Assembly: GCF_900104575.1 (NCBI RefSeq)
Contig: NZ_LT629731.1
Span: forward strand, 1,285,051-1,349,050
Reading direction: 5' to 3'
Length of the DNA stretch: 64,000 nt
Source: Bacillus tuaregi
Lineage (GTDB): Bacteria; Bacillota; Bacilli; Bacillales; Cytobacillaceae
The notes beneath the pieces are model-generated. The model was not told the origin of the DNA and ran no database searches. It worked only from the letters and a program-made list of their open reading frames with translations. The translations under genes and the position numbers were made by a program. This document shows positions 34,679 to 43,829 of this stretch, piece by piece. The first letter of the stretch is position 1. The number at the start of each line of letters is the position of its first letter.

Positions 34679-35374
34679 TTATGATATTGAGTAGGTTTGG
34701 TTTTGGATCACTCGAACGGCGAGTCTGATGGCCATAAGAGTTTCGGTTTCAGTGAAAAGGTCTTCTGTGCTGAAAATGGTTGATTGGCGATTGAGTCCTT
34801 TGTCAGTCGGGACATTGGTTTCGGTAATCGAACTTTGAATGATTTCGCAGCTTGGCTGTTCATTAGAATAGAGAGTGGAATATTGCTGGATATGGGTAGG
34901 ATGATGAGACTGCCATTCTTCTGTGTTAATACTACTATTCGGCAATGGCTGTGAAGTAAATTCATCACTAATGTGAAGGATGTTTTTTTTCGGTTGGACA
35001 GGCTCTGTTAAATAGCTGGTCAGCTGTAAGAACCTTTCGAATGGAACGTGCTCAATAAGTGAGTACATATTCAAGCCATCATGGTAAGAAATATGTCGTC
35101 GAATGTAGCCATTGAATAATAATTGGTCAGTCGGCAGCAGGAGACGGCACTTAGTGATGACGACCTGATTCTTCACCTCGGCAATTTCCAGGACAGGGTT
35201 TGGGAAAACAGACCGAAATGATAAATCCACATCTAAGGGAACGAGAGCAAGCACCATCGCTGCGGTTGTTTCAGTGCTTCTACTAGGTTTTTTGTGTTCT
35301 TGAACTGGCTCCTTTTCTTCGCAGAAAAAATCAAATTCCTCATTATCCTCATTATTTAGGTAATCTCTGGACAT
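34679..35374 (-). CDS. Spore coat-like protein (DUF3794/SPOCS-like core), paralogue 1
   Basis: A 231-residue soluble protein. The central part (~40-125) has LVPLDVDLSFRSVFPNPVLE, VVITKCRLLLPTDQLLFNGY and IRRHISY, a beta-rich pattern like the SPOCS-type modules of Bacillus spore-surface proteins; the C-terminal half is low complexity and polar and ends in ETLMAIRLAVRVIQNQ. A paralogue with the same core lies directly upstream. The gene has an exact sigma-K promoter match, so it is expected in the late mother cell and in the spore coat or exosporium. AGGAGG precedes the ATG. The specific family name is uncertain. Confidence 0.65.
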   Translation of the reverse strand: MSRDYLNNEDNEEFDFFCEEKEPVQEHKKPSRSTETTAAMVLALVPLDVDLSFRSVFPNPVLEIAEVKNQVVITKCRLLLPTDQLLFNGYIRRHISYHDGLNMYSLIEHVPFERFLQLTSYLTEPVQPKKNILHISDEFTSQPLPNSSINTEEWQSHHPTHIQQYSTLYSNEQPSCEIIQSSITETNVPTDKGLNRQSTIFSTEDLFTETETLMAIRLAVRVIQNQTYSIS

Positions 35375-35404
35375 TTTATACCTCCTATTGGGGCAAATAA
35401 TAGG

Positions 35405-35431
35405 TATTTTATGCGGTACAAAAGACTATGT
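35405..35431 (-). promoter_or_regulatory. Sigma-K promoter of paralogue 1
   Basis: On the minus strand: AC, 16 bases, CATAAAATA, exactly the AC-N16-CATAnnnTA consensus of sigma-K, ~30 bases from the start codon. The rest of the 322-base gap up to 35696 holds a GTGAGGGA/TCCCTCAC hairpin (35550-35578) and nothing else that I see. Confidence 0.75.
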
Positions 35432-35695
35432 ATAGGAGAATGCCTAAAAGACAGACCTCCTCAATGTTTAACTATCCAAAAAAATAACGAGCTTTAATAT
35501 CGGGGCTCTGCTCCTGATAGAATCATGCCGAAACAATGGTTTGTGAGGGAGATGGTAGGTTGACCATCCCTCACATGTAAAATGCAATGTATCGGTATGG
35601 GAGTTAAGAGTTGATGTAAGTGTGTAGAACTACTTTATACATAATGAGGAATATCTGGTTCTGACAATACTATGATTTTGTAAGCCTATTTTTCA

Positions 35696-36433
35696 TCAAT
35701 ATTCACAATCATATTCATCGTCATTGGTTGTTGAAGATACATACATCTGTTGATTTTGGAGGATTTTAATGGTGAAATCAATGACCAGTTTATCCTCGGT
35801 TTCTTTAAAGGTTCCTTCATTAAAAAATTCAGCTGCATCTAGAGGACATCTGTCCACTGCTTCTACCCATTCAATGATTTTGCTAGAAACCAATTCACAA
35901 TAGGGCAGTTCATTATAATATTCTGAACTAGCTTGATGGAATTGAGAAAGGTCGCTTGATAGCATCTCATCTTTTTCTGGATAACCAGAAGGTAATGGAC
36001 TTGAGACGAGAAAATCAAATTCATGACGGTCGTTTCTTTTTGGCATGATGGGCTTAGTGATGAAATCATTAATCTCAGTAATAAGATCGAAAGGAATATG
36101 CTCGGTATGTGAATGTAAATCACTTGAAACGGTTGTTACACCTGGATTTAGCTCTGTCAATGCGGCATACTGGATGTTTTTTCGCACATAGCCTTTAATA
36201 AATAATTTATTTGTGGGTAGTAATAGTCTGCATTGGGTAAGAATCAGTGTTTTTTTCACATCTTTAATTTCAAGTACATCCTCTGGAAAACATGTTTTAT
36301 GAATAGTGTGAACCTGTAAGCTAGGCTCTGCTAACACAACCGGTACCTTTGTGAGTACCTTCCCAAGTGTTATTTGTGGACGATAATGCTTTTGTCCATA
36401 ATCATCATGCTTCTGTTTTTTATTATCTGACAT
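35696..36433 (-). CDS. Spore coat-like protein (DUF3794/SPOCS-like core), paralogue 2
   Basis: A 245-residue protein related to its downstream neighbour: VLEIKDVKKTLILTQCRLLL and PTNKLFIKGYVRKNIQYA align with paralogue 1, as do the HTEHIPFDLI and KLVIDFTIKILQNQQMY segments. The tail is Asp/Tyr/Glu-rich (DDEYDCEY). It likely arose by tandem duplication. Both genes have the same type of promoter, so both are presumed spore outer-layer proteins. TAGGAGG precedes the ATG. Confidence 0.65.
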   Translation of the reverse strand: MSDNKKQKHDDYGQKHYRPQITLGKVLTKVPVVLAEPSLQVHTIHKTCFPEDVLEIKDVKKTLILTQCRLLLPTNKLFIKGYVRKNIQYAALTELNPGVTTVSSDLHSHTEHIPFDLITEINDFITKPIMPKRNDRHEFDFLVSSPLPSGYPEKDEMLSSDLSQFHQASSEYYNELPYCELVSSKIIEWVEAVDRCPLDAAEFFNEGTFKETEDKLVIDFTIKILQNQQMYVSSTTNDDEYDCEY

Positions 36434-36463
36434 GTTAATCCTCCTACTGGGAACAGAATAATG

Positions 36464-36490
36464 TATTCTATGCTGGGCATTTAACCATGT
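36464..36490 (-). promoter_or_regulatory. Sigma-K promoter of paralogue 2
   Basis: On the minus strand: AC, 16 bases, CATAGAATA, an exact sigma-K consensus match. The preceding CTATACAT block is shared with the paralogue 1 promoter. Confidence 0.75.
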
Positions 36491-36590
36491 ATAGGTAAAC
36501 GCCCAGGGACAAGAAAGAAACGAAAGAAAATTTTGAGTCAGAAGGCTAGTAACTTTTTAATAAAAAATAATCATCATTTTACGGGAGTTA

Positions 36591-36609
36591 CATATACTGT
36601 ACTATAACA
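36591..36609 (+). promoter_or_regulatory. Conserved promoter-like motif before yhfH copy 3
   Basis: CATATACTGTACTATAACA, 45 bases before the start codon, shared with copies 1 and 2. CATATACT is sigma-E -10-like. Confidence 0.45.
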
Positions 36610-36654
36610 AACGAAGAACGTTTGAATCTGTATTATAAAAAAGGAGAGGTTATC

Positions 36655-36789
36655 ATGATGCGTAGTACAGTTGATCAGGTAAAACAATTGCCGAAAAAGG
36701 TATGTGCGGAATGTGGTCAAATCATTGATGAGCAGGTTGAATCCTTCCTAATGGAATGTGACTACTGCTTATCAAAGAAAGAAGAATAA
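36655..36789 (+). CDS. yhfH: YhfH-family zinc-ribbon-like miniprotein, copy 3
   Basis: A 44-residue paralogue (starts MMRSTVDQVKQLP) with CAEC at 17-20 and CDYC at 35-38. It is the most divergent of the three at the N-terminus. AAGGAGAGG precedes the two adjacent ATGs. It lies beside the sigma-K gene pair. Confidence 0.85.
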   Translation: MMRSTVDQVKQLPKKVCAECGQIIDEQVESFLMECDYCLSKKEE

Positions 36790-36806
36790 TAGAAAAATAA
36801 CCTTAA

Positions 36807-36867
36807 GGTGCCAGGCACCACAAAAAGACAAAGTACTCGATATTGTCTATTTGTGGTGGCTGGCACC
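36807..36867 (+). terminator. Long hairpin terminator of the GGTGCC-GGCACC type
   Basis: GGTGCCAGGCACCACAAA pairs with TTTGTGGTGGCTGGCACC, followed by a T-rich tail. Similar GGTGCC/GGCACC hairpins recur elsewhere in the window. Confidence 0.75.
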
Positions 36868-37004
36868 GTATCTTTTGTTTTGTTTTTGTAGAAAAATGTC
36901 GGTAGTTTGAATTTTATAAAAATAAGTGTAATTTAAATCACATGTTATAATAAATTTGTCGATAATCGTAAGTAAAAAAATGTAAATGAAAGAGTGGGAT
37001 TACT

Positions 37005-37184
37005 ATGTTACTAGAAGGATTAATTAACCGCTTTAAATTAGAAAGAGAACGTAACCCATCACATGTAAATGAACTACTTGATTATGTCCAAAAAAATTAT
37101 CTTTATGGCGAATTATCCATAAAGGAATACAAAAACCTATATTTTGAATTAGACAAACAAAACGCAGTAAAACCAAGTTTCTAA
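37005..37184 (+). CDS. YppF-like small protein
   Basis: A 59-residue helical protein (starts MLLEGLINRFKLERERNPSH; then VNELLDYVQKNYLYGELSI and KEYKNLYFELDKQ). The pattern resembles the YppF family of Bacillus (Pfam YppF-like), short proteins of unknown role. AGAGTGGG precedes the ATG, and a strong terminator follows. Confidence 0.6.
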   Translation: MLLEGLINRFKLERERNPSHVNELLDYVQKNYLYGELSIKEYKNLYFELDKQNAVKPSF

Positions 37185-37195
37185 TAAAAATGATC

Positions 37196-37243
37196 AGAGG
37201 ATGATTCTGTTCCTTCCAACGGGAGTGATAGAATCATCCTCTT
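37196..37243 (+). terminator. Terminator after the YppF-like gene
   Basis: AGAGGATGATTCT / AGAATCATCCTCT perfect 13-bp stem. Confidence 0.8.
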
Positions 37244-37450
37244 GTATCTATTCGGATAATAGTTGAAAGACATCTGCATATGCGCTTCAAAAAAATAACC
37301 GCATGTAAAATGCGGTCCAAATGCTGGTTTATTATTGACTAATACCCAATATAGAGTATGCAAAGATAGTCAAATGTGAATATAAAATGAAATAATTTTT
37401 TATCAGCTTTTTAAACGGAATGATAGCGAAGGACAAGTATCATAAAGCGC

Positions 37451-38071
37451 TTACCTTTCTCCAATTACAGATTGTAAATATTGTAAAGCAGACTCTTTGC
37501 TTCCTGTATATTTTTCTTGTCGTGATTGGTCTTTTTTTATTTTGTCAATCGCTGCTTGAAGGATTTCCGTTTCTTTTCTGGCGGGTACAACAATCACTCC
37601 ATCTGCATCTCCAACAATCATGTCACCAGGGTTAACGCTGACCCCACCGCAGGATATGGGAACCTGCAATTCACCTGGTGCTGCTTTTGCACTCGCTGAA
37701 ATAGTGGAAGCACGGCAGAAGACAGGAAAATCGAGGTCTTTAATGCCCTGAATATCACGAATCGCTCCATCTATAATGATTCCCTGCAGTCCCATCACCT
37801 GGGCTAAGCTAATGACAAAATCACCGGCAACTGCTCGCTCCGTATAGCCTTTACCATCCACTACCAGCACATCGCCTGGCTTGGCATCCCGTATGCCGCG
37901 TAAAATACCCGTATTATCTCCGGCAGGAATATTAACTGTAAAGGCTCTTCCGGCAACTTTGTAGGCTTCCTTTAACGGTTTTATCGCTGTGTTCATATGG
38001 TTAAATCCTTTTAGTGCATCAGAAATAGCGGTAGTAGGTAAACCAAGAAAACGTTCTTCCAGTGACGTCAT
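37451..38071 (-). CDS. RraA-family protein (4-hydroxy-4-methyl-2-oxoglutarate aldolase-like)
   Basis: A 206-residue protein. The RraA/HMG-aldolase fold motifs are GDVLVVDGKGYTERAVAGDF and LQGIIIDGAIRDIQGI, where the Arg-Asp pair binds the metal and substrate in HMG/CHA aldolases, and VNPGDMIVGDADGVIVVP. Members either cleave 4-hydroxy-4-methyl-2-oxoglutarate/oxaloacetate or, in enterobacteria, inhibit RNase E; the catalytic residues suggest the aldolase. It may link to aromatic catabolism in this organism, although the phenol operon is ~12 kb away. GGAGGAAG precedes the ATG on the minus strand. Confidence 0.88.
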   Translation of the reverse strand: MTSLEERFLGLPTTAISDALKGFNHMNTAIKPLKEAYKVAGRAFTVNIPAGDNTGILRGIRDAKPGDVLVVDGKGYTERAVAGDFVISLAQVMGLQGIIIDGAIRDIQGIKDLDFPVFCRASTISASAKAAPGELQVPISCGGVSVNPGDMIVGDADGVIVVPARKETEILQAAIDKIKKDQSRQEKYTGSKESALQYLQSVIGER

Positions 38072-38315
38072 GAGACTTCCTCCTTTTTAGTCGTTGATTT
38101 TATTATGTATAAGCTAGGCTAGTTGAAGTTATGACAGCACAAGGATGGATGAGTATGGTTCAGTTACTCTATGAATCTAAGTTTAGTACAGGAGTTGAAG
38201 GATACGCCAGATTGAATAGGAGTATATTTGAGAATTCAGGTTTCAGTCGAATGACCTATAAGCGGTGGTGATGATCGAAGCAGTTATCAACTCCACCGCC
38301 TTTAGCAGTCCTTTT

Positions 38316-39137
38316 TTATAATGAGACAGAATACCTTTTCTTTTCTTTAAAATAACACCAATCCTGAAAGCCGATTTCTTTAAGCTTTTGTCTAACTAAC
38401 TCAAAATCATCACCAACTCTTTCAGGATCATGTGCATCGGACCCGAAGGTAACCTTTACCCCAAAATAAAGCGCTCTCTCTAGTATCTCATAGGAAGGGT
38501 ACCAGCCTCCAACGTCCTTTGTTTTTCCTGAGGTATTCACCTCGATGGCAACATCCTGCTCTGCGATAATCTGCAGGGTTTTATCGACTGCGTTGGTTTG
38601 GATGGTGGAAAAAGCAGGATAAAAGCCTTTCATGGCATCAATATGGCCAAGAATTTCATACATTCCGCTCCTGGCTGATTTTTCAATCAAATCGTAATAG
38701 GCATTTTTTGTTTTTACTTTCTGCTCAGCTGAAAGACCCTCCCAACGGGTTTTATGAAAGATACTTTCACCATCCACATGATGAACCGAGCCGATAATGT
38801 AATCAAACGGATAGGGCTGAAAGCAACGGCGATAGATGTCAACACTTTCCGGGAAAAAGTCTGCTTCAATGCCAAGCAATACGTCAATTTTTCCTTCATA
38901 CTCCTTTTTTAGCTGCTGTACTTCTTTTATGTAATGAGGGAATTCACTTTTTGCCATCGTGATATGTGGATAGGGCTGGTCTTCCTCCATTCCAAAATAA
39001 GGAGAATGGTCTGCAATACCAATCATCGAAAGCCCGCAATCAAGTGCTGCTTCAATATAATCACGAATACTTCCCCTGGCATGACCACACCGGTCATGAT
39101 GGGTGTGAAAATCAAATTTCAAATCTGAATCCAACAT
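38316..39137 (-). CDS. PHP-family histidinol-phosphatase-like hydrolase
   Basis: A ~273-residue metal-dependent phosphoesterase of the PHP superfamily: FDFHTHHDRCGHA at the N-terminus, GIADHSPY, GIEADFF, GSVHHVDG, LGHIDAMKG, and FGSDAHDPERVG near the C-terminus are the nine metal-binding blocks in order, as in HisJ/HisK (YtvP). It would dephosphorylate histidinol phosphate, or another small phosphate ester. ATG 39137 is preferred to ATG 39146, because AAGGATGAGG then has proper spacing. No his genes are adjacent. Confidence 0.85.
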   Translation of the reverse strand: MLDSDLKFDFHTHHDRCGHARGSIRDYIEAALDCGLSMIGIADHSPYFGMEEDQPYPHITMAKSEFPHYIKEVQQLKKEYEGKIDVLLGIEADFFPESVDIYRRCFQPYPFDYIIGSVHHVDGESIFHKTRWEGLSAEQKVKTKNAYYDLIEKSARSGMYEILGHIDAMKGFYPAFSTIQTNAVDKTLQIIAEQDVAIEVNTSGKTKDVGGWYPSYEILERALYFGVKVTFGSDAHDPERVGDDFELVRQKLKEIGFQDWCYFKEKKRYSVSL

Positions 39138-39282
39138 ATACCTCATCCTTTACATGCGATTTCATTATATTTTGCCTTTACATGAAGTAAATGAACCGTC
39201 GATTTGCTACTTTGTTCCCCTCATTTTAACCTCTAATCATAGTTTATGAAAATGTTCATACAATTTACTGAGGTGGTGGAAA

Positions 39283-39633
39283 GTGGACTTCGACAGAGAA
39301 AAGGCAAAACTGTTGGCCGTGAATATAGAGGGTTTTTCTCTTTTCGTTCGGAAAAGCTATCAAAATAATAACAGCTATCTTTCCAATCCAGAAAAGTTAT
39401 ATAGACTAAAATCATTAGTGGATGAATTTCAATTTCAAATCATCGCCGATGAATTATCACGCATAAATCGGTTTATTTATGATGAAAAATACACAAGGTT
39501 ATTGGTTAATCGCTTTAGAAAAGCACTCCATATAATCGGAGACTATATCGATCAAAATTCCCAGGATTTGTTTATTTTCACTGCCAGGCTTTATACCTTA
39601 CGCTCCATCTGCCGTTCGTTTACCAATATTTAA
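39283..39633 (+). CDS. Hypothetical protein, 116 residues
   Basis: A soluble, mostly helical 116-residue protein starting at GTG with GAGGTGG 6 bases upstream. It has many Tyr, Phe and Arg residues, no Cys until near the C-terminus and no TM. I do not recognise it. A hairpin follows the stop at 39635. Confidence 0.5.
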   Translation: MDFDREKAKLLAVNIEGFSLFVRKSYQNNNSYLSNPEKLYRLKSLVDEFQFQIIADELSRINRFIYDEKYTRLLVNRFRKALHIIGDYIDQNSQDLFIFTARLYTLRSICRSFTNI

Positions 39634-39634
39634 T

Positions 39635-39660
39635 GCATGAGGTGCTACAGCCTCATGCTT
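39635..39660 (+). terminator. Hairpin after the 116-residue gene
   Basis: GCATGAGG / CCTCATGC stem with TTATTTCT tail. Confidence 0.6.
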
Positions 39661-39844
39661 ATTTCTATTCATTTATTCTTTAATAAGGCTGGATGCTTGG
39701 CACCTTTCGTTTTCACCGGTTTTTCCCAGTGTGTTAGTTAATCGGTTATTGTAAAATAGATATATATATAAATAGCAAAAATGTCGTTTTTTATCGAAGT
39801 ATGTTATATTAATTGTGATAATTTAGTAGAAAAGGAAGGATCGA

Positions 39845-42085
39845 ATGCTTCAAATTGTAGACAAAACCTCGATTGTTCGTGCCTCTAAACAGTTATGTAA
39901 GCAGTCTGGTCTTGATCCGACAGTGATTCCGAAATCCAAATGTATACCTGATTATGTGCTTGAAGAAAAACTGAAAAGCTATGAGGAAATATTATCTGTT
40001 GCCCGCTTTTTCATGGACCAGTTCTTAGATTCCATTAAAGGGAAGGGCATCCCGTTATTAATTTCTGTCAGCAATGATGAAGGTGTGATTCTACAGATAG
40101 ACGGGGATCAATCAATCAGAGAAATCATGAATAATTCCGGCTTTAGAGTTGGAGTACAGTTTATTGAAGAAATGTCCGGAACCAATGTTGTCAATCTGGC
40201 CTTAAAATATCGAAGGCCCATTGAAATTATTGGAGATGAGCATTATCATCATTATTTTTATCAAGCTGCTTGCTATTCTGTTCCATTTACCTATCAGGAA
40301 CAGGGCACTTTGCTCGGTACGATTTCTATTATGACCTCGATCGAATATAATCATCCGTTTTTCTTAGCGATGCTTCAAACCATGGTGGATTCGATTGAGC
40401 GTGAATTACAGCTGCGGAAGCAGAATGGCCGATTAGAGGTGTTGAATCATATTCTCATTGATACAACACGCAATGGAGTTGTGGCAACAGATACAAATGG
40501 CATCGTTCTTGAATATAATCTTATCGCTGAAAAAATAATAAAGAGTCGTAAAAAGGATGTTATCGGGAAGTCAATAAGCCTCCTTACAAATATAAACAGC
40601 TATATCGATCAAGTGTTAAAAGAGGAAAAGAAATTTGAAGACATTCAATTAAGCTTCATTGATATGGAAACCAATAAAAATATTGTCTGTCTGTTTGATG
40701 CTTTGCCGATTTATGATCAAAAGGAGAACCTGATAGGTGCCCTAGGACAGTTTCGTGATATAACGGAAAGATTTGAAACGGAACAAAAAATTCAATATAT
40801 GGCACATCATGATGAATTAACCGGTTTGGCAAATCGTCGTTTGTTTAAGCATCAATATCTGAAAGAAATCAAGCTTGCCCATGATTCGGGTGAAAAGCTA
40901 GCAATCGTTTTCATCGATCTTGACCGGTTCAAATATGTGAACGACACCTTCGGCCATAGTGAAGGGGACATTCTATTGCAGCAGGTATCCCACCGACTGA
41001 AAGAATGCTTAGTAACGGAGCGGGATTTAGTGGCCCGCATGGGTGGAGATGAGTTTATTTTTATTTTGCCGGAAAAGGAGAATTCTGAGTCGATCCAGTC
41101 ACATGCAGAGAGGATCCTATCCTGTTTCGATCAACCATTCATGGTCAGTGGGTTTGATATACACATTTCTGCCAGTCTGGGAATTGCTATTTTCCCAGAT
41201 AACGGTAAAGAGTTTGATAGCTTGATGATTTGTGCAGATAGTGCTATGTACCAGGCGAAGGCAAAGGGCGGAAATAATTTTCAAATTTTTGAACATAAAA
41301 TGTATACCAATTCCCATAAACGATTATTCATGGAAAATGCATTGCGAAAGGCGATTGAGAAGAATGAGTTATATTTGGAATACCAGCCACAGATGGATGC
41401 TAAGAACGGTCGTCTCCTAGGTGTGGAGGCATTGGTAAGATGGAACCATCCTCAGCTGGGGTTCGTGTCGCCAACTGAATTTATCCCATTAAGCGAGGAA
41501 ACGGGCATTATTATCCCATTAGGGGAATGGGTATTAAGAGAGGCTTGTAAGCAGAATAAACGTTGGCAGACGACAGGATATCCGCCAATTATAGTCTCTG
41601 TCAACCTATCTGGCAAGCAGTTTTCACAACATGGCTTGGTCAATGACATCAGTCAAATTTTGAATGAGACGGGACTGGAGCCAGAATATCTTGATATTGA
41701 AATAACTGAAAGCATGATGATGGATGTGAACCACTCGATTCATATCCTAGAAGAATTGTGCAGGTTAGGAGTACAAATTTCAATTGATGACTTTGGTACA
41801 GGATATAGCTCATTAAATTACTTAACACGTTTTTCTCTTGACCGTTTAAAAATTGACCGGTCATTTGTTCAGAACATCACGAATAGTGTTAGCGATGCCA
41901 GCATTGTAGAAACGATTATTGTGATGGCACATAATTTAGGGCTGAGGGTCATCGCTGAAGGGGTGGAATCTGTAAAACAGCTAGAGTTTTTAACAGAAAA
42001 GAATTGCGATGAATTCCAGGGTTATTTCTTTAGTAAACCTCTTTCAGCTGAGAAATTAGAACAGGAATTTTTACAAGGTAATTAA
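39845..42085 (+). CDS. GAF-PAS-GGDEF-EAL bifunctional c-di-GMP protein, catalytic motifs intact
   Basis: A 746-residue cytoplasmic protein. Residues ~1-190 resemble the GAF sensor of AcoR/BkdR-type activators (GVILQIDGD, EEMSGTNVVNLAL, IIGDEHYHHYFYQAACYSVPF). A PAS domain (~200-310, NGVVATDTNGIVLEYN) follows, then GGDEF with the intact signature GGDEF (400-404; no RxxD inhibitory site before it) and EAL with the intact signature EAL (528-530), SVNLSGKQF, EITES, DDFGTGYSSL and AEGVES. It could both make and degrade c-di-GMP, the balance being set by the GAF/PAS input. This contrasts with the degraded copy at 4501. AAAAGGAAGG precedes the ATG. A TPP enzyme starts 36 bases downstream, perhaps by read-through. 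Confidence 0.92.
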   Translation: MLQIVDKTSIVRASKQLCKQSGLDPTVIPKSKCIPDYVLEEKLKSYEEILSVARFFMDQFLDSIKGKGIPLLISVSNDEGVILQIDGDQSIREIMNNSGFRVGVQFIEEMSGTNVVNLALKYRRPIEIIGDEHYHHYFYQAACYSVPFTYQEQGTLLGTISIMTSIEYNHPFFLAMLQTMVDSIERELQLRKQNGRLEVLNHILIDTTRNGVVATDTNGIVLEYNLIAEKIIKSRKKDVIGKSISLLTNINSYIDQVLKEEKKFEDIQLSFIDMETNKNIVCLFDALPIYDQKENLIGALGQFRDITERFETEQKIQYMAHHDELTGLANRRLFKHQYLKEIKLAHDSGEKLAIVFIDLDRFKYVNDTFGHSEGDILLQQVSHRLKECLVTERDLVARMGGDEFIFILPEKENSESIQSHAERILSCFDQPFMVSGFDIHISASLGIAIFPDNGKEFDSLMICADSAMYQAKAKGGNNFQIFEHKMYTNSHKRLFMENALRKAIEKNELYLEYQPQMDAKNGRLLGVEALVRWNHPQLGFVSPTEFIPLSEETGIIIPLGEWVLREACKQNKRWQTTGYPPIIVSVNLSGKQFSQHGLVNDISQILNETGLEPEYLDIEITESMMMDVNHSIHILEELCRLGVQISIDDFGTGYSSLNYLTRFSLDRLKIDRSFVQNITNSVSDASIVETIIVMAHNLGLRVIAEGVESVKQLEFLTEKNCDEFQGYFFSKPLSAEKLEQEFLQGN

Positions 42086-42121
42086 TGGATGGCTAATCAT
42101 GAAAATAAGGTGGTTTGAAGG

Positions 42122-43813
42122 ATGGTTATTGCAGCTAAGATGAGGGATCAAATGGAGGGAGTGCTACTAAAGGATAAAACAAAGCCTGTGACAGTTGCCT
42201 CTGCGCTTTCTTCACACTTGAAAGAATTAGGTGCTACCCATATATTTGGCGTCCCGGGAAAGGCTGTAACTCCTTTAATTGCTGAAATGGACCGCCAAGG
42301 ACTTTTGTTTGTGTTAAGTAAATTTGAAGGCGGGGCCGGATATGAAGCGGCCGGATTTGCTCTTGCTTCTCATACGATAGGTGTAGCGCTCGGTACGTCA
42401 GGACCAGGTGGGACTAATATGATTACATCTGCTGCCCAGGCGAAGGCATCGAATGCACCGGTATTATTTATCACCGGTCATGCTTCTTGTCTAGCAACAG
42501 GAAGAGCTCTTGGACAGGATGCATCAAGCTTTGGAACGGATATTGTTCGTTTATTCGAGTCGGTGACGAAATTTAGCCGCTCGGTGGATCGAGGTGATTT
42601 GTTTCCAGGCTATTTTCGACATGCCATTGAACAAGCCTTTACAGGGATAAAGGGTCCGGTCCATTTAAATATCCCGTTAGATGTGTTGATGGAAGAAATC
42701 GAGCCTTTTGAAATTCCTTCCCGAGATTTTGTCCAGCCTATGGTCTCCTCCAATATAGATGAAGTTATTCATGTGTTGAACAAAGCCCAAAAGCCTGTTT
42801 TGTTTCTTGGAAAAGGGGTTCATTCTGCTGCTGCCTATGAGGAAGTTCAGCAGTTTGCCGAGCGTTGGAATATGCCTGTTATGACCACACCTAGTGGGAA
42901 AGGAGCATTTATGACAACACATCCATTGTCGCTTGGAGGCTTCGGGCTTGGCGGGGCCATTGAGGCTGACCTTTATTTGCAGCAGGGTGTAGACCTTATG
43001 GTAGTAGTCGGGACCCGGTTATCTGATATGAGTCTTGCCGGTATGACGGAAGACATGTATCCGGAAAAAATAGTCCAGTTCGATTTAGATGTTACTTTTC
43101 TTGGAAAAAGTATTCCAGTACCAACGATTCCGGTTCTAGGAGATTTGAAGGCAAATATAAAAAAAATATTAGAAACATCAGATGGTCGGGTAGTAAGAAA
43201 AGCTTTATGGATTAATAGACTACAGATCAATCAGCAACAATACTATGAAAAGCCTGTTCTTTCAGCAGGACTGGCTGTAAAGACGTTTCAATCGAGAATA
43301 CCAAGGGAGTCATTGGTCATCAGTGATTGCGGAAGTCATTCATTTTTTGCCATTCGTGATTTGGAAATCTATCAGCCTGGAAGCTTTATTTTTGACAGCT
43401 ACTTTGGTGCTATGGGACACGGAATCGGCTATGCAGTTGGAGCGAAGGCCGCTTGTCCCGAACTGCCCATTGTTTGCTTAACAGGTGATGGCTGCTTATT
43501 AATGCATGGGACGGAAATTTCAACAGCAGTAAACTATCATTTAGATGTTATCTTTGTTGTGTTAAATAATGGGAGATTGGATATGGTGAATAAAGGAATG
43601 GCTGCCCATTTAGGAAAAGCGGTTGGGACCACCTATGAAGTGCCAGTAAATGGGGCATTATTTGCGGCTTCACTTGGAGCACATGGATTTCGCTGTCACA
43701 CTGTAGAGGAAATTCAACAGGCAATGGATGCTGCACTGCAAAATGATGGACCAACGGTTGTAGAAATTATGGTCGATCCAGAGGAAATACCACCAACAAT
43801 GAAGCGCGGTTAA
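42122..43813 (+). CDS. Thiamine-pyrophosphate-dependent enzyme (acetolactate synthase/benzoylformate decarboxylase-like)
   Basis: A 563-residue protein with the three-domain TPP fold: N-terminal pyrimidine domain (~25-190) with the catalytic Glu in LSKFEGGAGYEAAGFA, central domain (~205-335), and TPP-binding domain with GDGCLLMHGTEISTA...NNGRLDMVNKG (the GDG...NN motif). The substrate is an alpha-keto acid, but which one is unclear; no regulatory acetolactate-synthase small subunit is near. The gene is followed by a carboxymuconolactone-decarboxylase-like gene (16 bases) and by a malate/tartrate dehydrogenase-like gene, suggesting a small catabolic unit. Confidence 0.85.
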   Translation: MVIAAKMRDQMEGVLLKDKTKPVTVASALSSHLKELGATHIFGVPGKAVTPLIAEMDRQGLLFVLSKFEGGAGYEAAGFALASHTIGVALGTSGPGGTNMITSAAQAKASNAPVLFITGHASCLATGRALGQDASSFGTDIVRLFESVTKFSRSVDRGDLFPGYFRHAIEQAFTGIKGPVHLNIPLDVLMEEIEPFEIPSRDFVQPMVSSNIDEVIHVLNKAQKPVLFLGKGVHSAAAYEEVQQFAERWNMPVMTTPSGKGAFMTTHPLSLGGFGLGGAIEADLYLQQGVDLMVVVGTRLSDMSLAGMTEDMYPEKIVQFDLDVTFLGKSIPVPTIPVLGDLKANIKKILETSDGRVVRKALWINRLQINQQQYYEKPVLSAGLAVKTFQSRIPRESLVISDCGSHSFFAIRDLEIYQPGSFIFDSYFGAMGHGIGYAVGAKAACPELPIVCLTGDGCLLMHGTEISTAVNYHLDVIFVVLNNGRLDMVNKGMAAHLGKAVGTTYEVPVNGALFAASLGAHGFRCHTVEEIQQAMDAALQNDGPTVVEIMVDPEEIPPTMKRG

Positions 43814-43829
43814 AGAAAGGGATGTCCGA

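Noticed and set aside
37420-37635. 71-residue plus-strand reading frame
   Set aside because: It is antisense to the 3' end of the RraA-family gene and lacks a ribosome site.
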